Part shown: one piece after another, positions 43,857 through 48,728 of the stretch
How the letters are laid out: each line of letters opens with the position of its first letter
How positions within the stretch are numbered: the first letter of the stretch is position 1
Program-made: the position numbers and the translations under genes
The notes under the pieces: model-generated
The model's input: only the letters and a program-made list of their open reading frames with translations
Told to the model about the DNA's origin: nothing
Database searches by the model: none
Origin: Parachlamydiaceae bacterium
GTDB taxonomy: Bacteria; Chlamydiota; Chlamydiia; Chlamydiales; Parachlamydiaceae
Assembly (NCBI GenBank): GCA_030147755.1
Contig: JASBUW010000017.1
Span: forward strand, 1-48,728
Reading direction: 5' to 3'
Length of the DNA: 48,728 nt

Positions 43857-45233
43857 TTATTCTCCTCTTAATTTAAGAACGAGATTAATACTAGAGTCGT
43901 GTTTAATATTATAACTTCTAAGACTACGGTTCTCTTCTAGTCCTTTCCCTTCAAAGATCAGCCTCTGTTGAATGGGAGGTATTCCTTCTTTCTCGTCAAT
44001 TTTTTTCATTAAAGTTTCAAGTGTATCGGTGTCTAAAAGTTGAATAGGTATCGTTTTGCCAGTTAAAGTCTTGATAAATACTTGTATGTTTTGTGCGGGC
44101 TTAAAGTCTTGTACGGCTTCTGGTGCGGGCGTGAAAATAAGATGAATCTGGGAATCATTTTTAATAGCATAGCTTTTGAGGGTGCGATCATTTTCTAGTG
44201 TTTTTCCATTGAAAACTAACTTCTGCTCATGTGGAACAATACTTTCTTTCTCTTCAATTTTTTTCTTTAAAGCTTCAATTGTACTTTCATCTGAAAGTTG
44301 AAAAGAAAAGGTTTTACTAGACAGGGTTTGGATAAATATATTTATATTTTGTGTTGGCTTAATGCCTAGTGGGTTAAGGTTGGGAACGAAGATGCGGGTA
44401 AAGCCAAGAATGGAATCATTTTTAATATCATAGCTTTTCAGAGTGCGATCATTTTCTAATGTTTGTCCAGCAAAGTTTAATTGAATTTGATGCACTGGAG
44501 TACCCTCTTGCTTTTCAATTTTTTTCTTAAGCGCTTCTATCGTATCAGATCGCTTAACAGTGCAATGAAAAAGTGGGCTTGCTATGGGTTGTAAACTTAC
44601 TCTAATTTGTTCTGTTTTTGCTTGAGAGATCACTTGAATTCGAGAAGCTTTTTGAATACGATAATCTTTAAGCTTTTTATCCTCTTCTAATTCTACATTA
44701 TTCATGCGCAAATCTATATCTGAAAGTGGCAAATGAAATTTTTGGCTAAGACGTGTTTTTAAAGCACTAACGGAATCACCTTCTGAAACACGATAAGAAA
44801 TCGTTTGACCATTTGGCGATCTTACAAATATTTCTATTCCTTTTATTAAAGTGAGGGTAGAGTGGTTTTGAATACCATATTCTTTAAAAGTCGTCTTATC
44901 ATTGTTTAAATGCAAACCATCTTTTCTCAATTCAATTTCCTGAAGCGGTACATTCATTTTCTGACTCAAGCGTGTCTTTAAGCTGCCTACAGTCTCATTT
45001 CGTTCTATTTTATAAACGGTAGTCGTTTGATCATCTTTGTCGATGACGTTGATATGCATTTTACTGAATTTGGCCTTCCGCTGGATATAAATATATAACG
45101 TCAATATAGTAAAAATAGAAACTGCTAGCAACGTAATGATGACATTGCGCTTATCATTTAAAACAGAGGAAATTTTCTCTTGTAAAGAAGAGTAAATAGA
45201 GCCAGAAAATGGAACATGATTAAAAATTTGCAT
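43857..45233 (-). CDS. Membrane-anchored polyubiquitin-like protein (five Ubl domains), copy A
   Basis: This is a 458-aa protein. Residues 1-30 are a polar tail, 31-50 a membrane helix ([20 protein letters not shown]), then five ubiquitin-like domains at about 59-133, 134-206, 209-286, 300-373 and 383-458. The last is about 43/76 identical to eukaryotic ubiquitin by eye ([41 protein letters not shown]). K6, K11, K29, K33 and K48 are kept. K27 is Met, K63 is His, H68 is Asn and the final Gly76 is Glu, so normal E1 activation is not expected. Divergence increases toward the anchor. Paralogous to 46611-47987. Gene capture from the amoebal host is a reasonable inference. Confidence 0.93.
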   Translation of the reverse strand: MQIFNHVPFSGSIYSSLQEKISSVLNDKRNVIITLLAVSIFTILTLYIYIQRKAKFSKMHINVIDKDDQTTTVYKIERNETVGSLKTRLSQKMNVPLQEIELRKDGLHLNNDKTTFKEYGIQNHSTLTLIKGIEIFVRSPNGQTISYRVSEGDSVSALKTRLSQKFHLPLSDIDLRMNNVELEEDKKLKDYRIQKASRIQVISQAKTEQIRVSLQPIASPLFHCTVKRSDTIEALKKKIEKQEGTPVHQIQLNFAGQTLENDRTLKSYDIKNDSILGFTRIFVPNLNPLGIKPTQNINIFIQTLSSKTFSFQLSDESTIEALKKKIEEKESIVPHEQKLVFNGKTLENDRTLKSYAIKNDSQIHLIFTPAPEAVQDFKPAQNIQVFIKTLTGKTIPIQLLDTDTLETLMKKIDEKEGIPPIQQRLIFEGKGLEENRSLRSYNIKHDSSINLVLKLRGE

Positions 45234-45263
45234 AATTTTTCACCTTTTATATTAGAATAATTT

Positions 45264-45292
45264 ATAATAAATGAAGTGATAATTCATTTCAA
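45264..45292 (-). promoter_or_regulatory. Putative promoter of ubiquitin-like gene A
   Basis: On the minus strand TTGAAA (45287-45292) and TATTAT (45264-45269) are 17 bp apart, about 30 bp before the start codon, with AAGGTGA as the ribosome site. This gives a short leader and a separate transcript for copy A. Confidence 0.5.
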
Positions 45293-45384
45293 TGTAAATT
45301 GATTTATTAAACAATGAAAAGTTTTGATAAATTGCAAAAATATAATTTATGTTAATTAGGACATTAGAAATTTGCAAACACGCC

Positions 45385-46419
45385 CTAATAGAGACTATTC
45401 ACTGAAGTGCGAAAAGACTTTTGTTTGTTGATCCAGGCTTCTACTGTCATCTCTACCTCTTTATCTTGAATCTGTGCATTTGGTTCAGCTCTTAGCTGAT
45501 AGACAATAGAAAATCTTCTTTGTGGATTTTTAGTAACGCGATGAGTGGCTGCTATATATTTTCCTTCTGTGATTTTGCTGACTGTTTCTCCCACTAAAAC
45601 CGTAGCTTGTGAAGCGGTCGTCTCTTTTTCTAAAGCAAGCCAATGAGGAGTATCGCTCGTAAAATCGAGTACTTCTAGTCCGGGTACAGATGGACAAAGC
45701 GTAATTGTGAGCAAGCCTAAATCTTCGTGTACGTCTGCGGCAAGTCCATTTTGCTCTGAAGGATCGTAAGAAAATAGCCTCAAAACAGAAGTCGCTTTAG
45801 CAAATTCAGGTAGTGGAGTTTTTGAGACCATGTCAGTTAATTTTCCCGGTGGAAAATTCATTTGAGATTCAATATCACCTAGAATTTTTAAAGCTTGTGC
45901 ATGCACTTTCGGGATGTAATCCATAAAAATTTCTAGTTCAGAAGGAATTTTCTGTTGATTTCTTATCACAAACCATTTTTTTTCTGTTAATTGAGCGTAA
46001 CCTATTTCTTTTTCATCTGGTATAGCGAATTGCTCTTGGTACGTTTCAGGTGTAGAGAAAAAGTTTTCTACGGCTTGAAAAAGCTTTTGAGTCTCTTTTT
46101 CCTCTAAAAAAGGAATCGTCATATATCCAAATTTTAAAGTAGGGGGATGTGCCGATGCGTGTGCATTTTGAACTATTTGATCTTTTAATGCATGGACAGC
46201 TTTATCTTGATGAGTCGTCACTTGATCATTTTTGTTGAGCAATTCTGCGCGCATTTTGTTTAATCTCGTTTTTCGACAAATCAAACCATATACAGTAAAA
46301 AGAGCAAAAATAGAGACAGCTATTAACGTAATAGTGCGTTTACGATTTAAAACAGGTAAAACTTTCTCTTGCCAAGAGGAGTAAAAACTACGAGATTGAA
46401 CATGATTAAAAAGTTGCAT
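45385..46419 (-). CDS. Membrane-anchored 2-oxoglutarate/Fe(II) oxygenase, isopenicillin N synthase-like
   Basis: This is a 344-aa protein. Residues 1-60 copy the anchor of the neighbouring ubiquitin-like proteins (MQLFNHVQSRSFYSSWQEKV, then a membrane helix near 28-47). Residues about 95-150 resemble the DIOX_N domain (FGYMTIPFLEEKETQKLF, then GYAQLTEKKWFVIR). The jelly-roll core has the iron ligands H231 and D233 (VHEDLGLLTI) and H293 (ATHRVT), and R302-x-S304 for 2-oxoglutarate (RRFSIVYQL). All catalytic residues are present. I start at the ATG at 46419, which matches the paralogous starts; an upstream ATG at 46476 lies in an inverted repeat. The substrate is unknown. Confidence 0.88.
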   Translation of the reverse strand: MQLFNHVQSRSFYSSWQEKVLPVLNRKRTITLIAVSIFALFTVYGLICRKTRLNKMRAELLNKNDQVTTHQDKAVHALKDQIVQNAHASAHPPTLKFGYMTIPFLEEKETQKLFQAVENFFSTPETYQEQFAIPDEKEIGYAQLTEKKWFVIRNQQKIPSELEIFMDYIPKVHAQALKILGDIESQMNFPPGKLTDMVSKTPLPEFAKATSVLRLFSYDPSEQNGLAADVHEDLGLLTITLCPSVPGLEVLDFTSDTPHWLALEKETTASQATVLVGETVSKITEGKYIAATHRVTKNPQRRFSIVYQLRAEPNAQIQDKEVEMTVEAWINKQKSFRTSVNSLY

Positions 46420-46420
46420 A

Positions 46421-46575
46421 ACTTTACCCAGGGAAATTGTATGAAGAAATTTCTTACCATTTATCTTCGAGAGCATTCAATAATTTTCGCTTCTTCAACA
46501 AAGAATATCGATAACCATTTTTCGAGAGAGCTTTTATAAAGAAATTTCTTCATGCAATTTCCCTGTAACTTTACC
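46421..46575. repeat. Inverted repeat upstream of the oxygenase gene
   Basis: The left arm 46421-46456 (CTTTACCCAGGGAAATTG...GAAGAAATTTCTT) and right arm about 46537-46575 pair over about 30 bp with a few mismatches. Between them a TTCGAGAG-containing segment occurs twice in direct orientation. The left arm ends one base from the oxygenase ATG and contains its ribosome site, so pairing would mask translation. It fills most of the 191-bp spacer. Confidence 0.75.
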
Positions 46576-46610
46576 TCTTTTAATAAATGCTATTTGCCAA
46601 GATTTTTTTA

Positions 46611-47987
46611 TTAGTCTCCTGCGATTCTTTTGACAAGATGAAGAGTTGCTTCTTTTCGAATACCATAGCTGTTAAGAGTGCAATGCGGTTCTAATTGTTT
46701 TCCCGCAAAAATCAATCTCTGCTGATCTTTAGGGATGCGTCCTTTTTCATTAATTTTGTCCATCAAAGTCTCAATTGTATCTGTATCTGAAAGTCTAAAA
46801 ATAACTGTTTTACCCTCTAAAGTCTTGACAAAGATATCCATCGTTGGTGCTGCAGGCTTAACGTCTTGTACGGCTACTGGTTCTGGCATGTAAATAAGCC
46901 GAATCTTAGAGTCCTTGTTAATATCATAGCTTTTAAGGGTGCGATCATTTTCTAGTTTTTGTCTATCGAGCATTAGCTTTTGTTGATTTAGGGGAATACC
47001 TTCTTTCTCTTCAATTTCTTTCTTTAAAGCTTCAATTGTACTTGCATCTGACAGTTGGAAAGAGAAGTTTCTACCAGTTAGAGTACTGATAAATACCTCT
47101 ATGTTTTGTGCCGGGCTAACAGCCGGTGGATTAAGATTGGGAACAAAGAGGCGGGTAAATTCAATCACAGAATCATTTTTAATCCCGTAATTTTTAAGGG
47201 TACGATCATTTTCTAATATTTGCCCAGCAAAACGTAATTGAATGTGATTCACTGGGGTGCCTTCTTGCTTCTCAATTTCTTTCTTAAGTGTTTCTACCGT
47301 ATCTGATCGCTTCACAGTGCAGTGAAAACATGGTTGGGCGATGGGTTGTAAACTGACTTGAATTTGTTCCGTTTTTGCTTGAGAGCTCACTTCAATCACA
47401 GCACCTACCTGAATGCGATGATTTTTAAGCTTTTCATCATCTTTTAATTTTACACCATTGATGTACAAATCTATATTCGAAATAGGTAAGTGGAGTTTTT
47501 GACTAAGACGCATTTTTAAAGCGTCAATGGAATCATTTTCCGAAACAAGATAAGAGGTTGTTTGACCATTTGATGTTTTTACAAATATACTTATGCCTTT
47601 TGTTAAAGTGAGAGTAGAGTGATTTTTAATATCATACTCTTTCAAAGTTACGTTATTTTTTAAAAGTAAACCTTTTTTTCTCAATTCAATTTCCTGAATA
47701 GGTATATCCATTTTCTGACTCATGAGTGTTTTCAAATCACCTACAGTCTCATTCTTCTTTATTTTATAAGTGGTCGTCGTGTGATTGTCTGTATCTATGA
47801 CATCGATATGCATCTTGCTTAATTGATTCCTTCGCTGACTATAAACATACATCGTGAATACAGCAAGAATAGACACGGCTAGTATTGTGATGATGGCGTT
47901 TCGCTGATTATTGAAGGCAGAGGAAACTTTCTCTTGCAGAGAAGAATAAATAGAGCCGCAAAATGGAATATGATTAAAAATTTGCAT
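46611..47987 (-). CDS. Membrane-anchored polyubiquitin-like protein (five Ubl domains), copy B
   Basis: This 458-aa protein has the same build as copy A: a membrane helix near 31-50 and five Ubl domains. The last domain is about 45/76 identical to ubiquitin by eye ([32 protein letters not shown]). L8, I44, H68 and V70, the hydrophobic patch read by ubiquitin-binding proteins, are all kept, as are K6, K11, K29, K33, K48 and K63. The tail is KRIAGD instead of LRLRGG, so it lacks the conjugation end. I start at 47987, where AAGGTA precedes the ATG and the length equals copy A; a start 12 codons upstream is less likely. The two copies keep different ubiquitin residues. Confidence 0.93.
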   Translation of the reverse strand: MQIFNHIPFCGSIYSSLQEKVSSAFNNQRNAIITILAVSILAVFTMYVYSQRRNQLSKMHIDVIDTDNHTTTTYKIKKNETVGDLKTLMSQKMDIPIQEIELRKKGLLLKNNVTLKEYDIKNHSTLTLTKGISIFVKTSNGQTTSYLVSENDSIDALKMRLSQKLHLPISNIDLYINGVKLKDDEKLKNHRIQVGAVIEVSSQAKTEQIQVSLQPIAQPCFHCTVKRSDTVETLKKEIEKQEGTPVNHIQLRFAGQILENDRTLKNYGIKNDSVIEFTRLFVPNLNPPAVSPAQNIEVFISTLTGRNFSFQLSDASTIEALKKEIEEKEGIPLNQQKLMLDRQKLENDRTLKSYDINKDSKIRLIYMPEPVAVQDVKPAAPTMDIFVKTLEGKTVIFRLSDTDTIETLMDKINEKGRIPKDQQRLIFAGKQLEPHCTLNSYGIRKEATLHLVKRIAGD

Positions 47988-48018
47988 AGTTTTTACCTTT
48001 TTATAATAGAAAAAGTTA

Positions 48019-48047
48019 ATCATATTTAAATTAATAATTTAGTGCAA
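48019..48047 (-). promoter_or_regulatory. Putative promoter of ubiquitin-like gene B
   Basis: On the minus strand TTGCAC (48042-48047) and TATGAT (48019-48024) are 17 bp apart, about 32 bp before the start codon. It lies in the AT-rich first part of the 404-bp spacer 47988-48391. The rest of that spacer holds the hairpin at 48225-48373 and no gene. Confidence 0.5.
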
Positions 48048-48224
48048 TATAAACAAGATAATTTTTTGTTATTTAATTAATAAAATAACTTTATTTAGTT
48101 TTTTTATTGGATTTATTTTGATATTTAATAGAAATATATAGCTTAAAACGAATAAATATGCTTTCTTGAAGAATAATCATTATTCCGTCATGAATAAGAC
48201 GTTGTTGCATAAATCCAGAGCAAA

Positions 48225-48373
48225 TTGTGGACAAGTGGACCTTGTGGACCTTGTGGACTTCGTGGGCGACGTGGACATAAAATTTTGTGAAAACTATCCA
48301 AGTTTTATAAATTCAATTAGTTAAATTTTTGCTTTATGTCCACGTCGTCCACGAAGTCCACTTGTCCACAAAT
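48225..48373. repeat. Intergenic hairpin of 9-bp units, GTCCAC type, with unequal arms
   Basis: The left arm (from 48225 to 48278) and right arm (48336-48373) pair from both ends, but the left arm holds two additional 9-bp units (CTTGTGGAC twice) missing on the right. One left core is GTGGGC. The 57-nt loop is AT-rich. It ends about 19 bp before the ackA start. Same family as 39743-39849. Confidence 0.88.
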
Positions 48374-48391
48374 GGAAGGATTCCCCCAACT

Positions 48392-48728
48392 ATGAAAATT
48401 TTAGTTGTTAATGCAGGATCGAGTTCACATAAACTTTCTTTATATGAGTTAGATCAACATCAGCCTGTTGAACCTCTATGGCAGGGAAAAATAGAATGGG
48501 GAAGAGAGAAGCAGGCTTTGTTTCTCTCTGTTAAAACGGCCACACAAAAAATTCTCGAGCAGCATTTACCCACGGGAAAAATTGAGCAAGGTTTGCAGAT
48601 CTTGCTCAACAGTTTATGGCAAGGTTCGACGCAAGTCATCGAAGGACTCCATGCAATTGAACGTATTGGACATCGTGTCGTACATGGCGGAAGACGCTTT
48701 GAGCAACCGACTTTAGTGGATGCTGCCG
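48392..48728 (+). CDS. ackA: Acetate kinase, N-terminal part (cut by window end)
   Basis: The reading frame from ATG at 48392 stays open to the window end (112 codons). It begins MKILVVNAGSSSHKLSLYEL, the acetokinase phosphate-binding signature, and contains RIGHRVVHGGRRFEQPTLV, the second family signature with the catalytic Arg. It interconverts acetyl phosphate + ADP and acetate + ATP. GGAAGGA lies 11 bp upstream. Between the signatures the spacing (about 90 residues) is close to the normal enzyme. The gene continues beyond the window. Confidence 0.93.
   Translation, partial: MKILVVNAGSSSHKLSLYELDQHQPVEPLWQGKIEWGREKQALFLSVKTATQKILEQHLPTGKIEQGLQILLNSLWQGSTQVIEGLHAIERIGHRVVHGGRRFEQPTLVDAA

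Overview
The window reads as a chromosomal segment of a Parachlamydiaceae-type environmental chlamydia (Parachlamydia, Protochlamydia or Neochlamydia like), a bacterium living inside amoebae. Three things support this. There is a chlamydial type III secretion (T3SS) block containing an FHA-domain CdsD. The gene string tig-clpP-clpX / SNF2 helicase-mreB-pckA matches the CT705-CT710 order of Chlamydia trachomatis. A CtcB/CtcC-type sigma-54 two-component pair is also present. Eukaryote-like proteins (polyubiquitin-like, PP2C) and an acetate kinase gene fit an amoeba-associated lineage rather than Chlamydiaceae. Genus and species cannot be fixed from the sequence alone.

Layout. (1) 190-15307, minus strand: a long T3SS block. 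Read in transcription order it encodes three large unrecognised proteins (926, 531 and 201 aa), an LcrH/SycD chaperone, a CopB-like pore-forming translocator, a second LcrH/SycD chaperone, two unrecognised proteins, a candidate CopD-like protein, then a CesT-type chaperone, CdsD, CdsE and a CdsG-like TPR protein. (2) 15452-20319, minus strand: a double-GNAT protein, clpX, clpP, tig and two tRNA-Gly(GCC) genes. (3) 20333-27487: an accessory island inserted between tig and the SNF2 helicase, next to the tRNA pair. It holds a DUF4143-type ATPase, two unrecognised small proteins, a PP2C phosphatase with a duplicated N-terminal module, a VapBC toxin-antitoxin pair and a pentapeptide-repeat protein. 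(4) 27693-35523, plus strand: SNF2 helicase, mreB, pckA and a membrane-anchored LysM protein. (5) 35619-39730: a hydrophobic protein, a large Asn/Pro-rich membrane protein with a possible ADP-ribosyltransferase-like end, and a GT2-TPR glycosyltransferase. (6) 39882-43576: yidD, rpsD, ctcB, ctcC. (7) 43857-47987, minus strand: two five-domain polyubiquitin-like proteins flanking an isopenicillin-N-synthase-like 2OG oxygenase. All three share one N-terminal membrane anchor. (8) 48392 to the end: the start of ackA.

Two patterns stand out. First, at least seven intergenic spaces carry long inverted repeats whose arms are built from 9-bp units (a conserved 6-7 bp core plus a variable filler). Several unrelated cores are used (CTCTGTG, GTCGTT, GTCCAC, GTCCAT), and in two elements the arms differ by exact multiples of 9 bp. 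Second, the ubiquitin-like/2OG-oxygenase cassette carries terminal ubiquitin domains about 57-59% identical to eukaryotic ubiquitin by eye, but without the terminal Gly-Gly.
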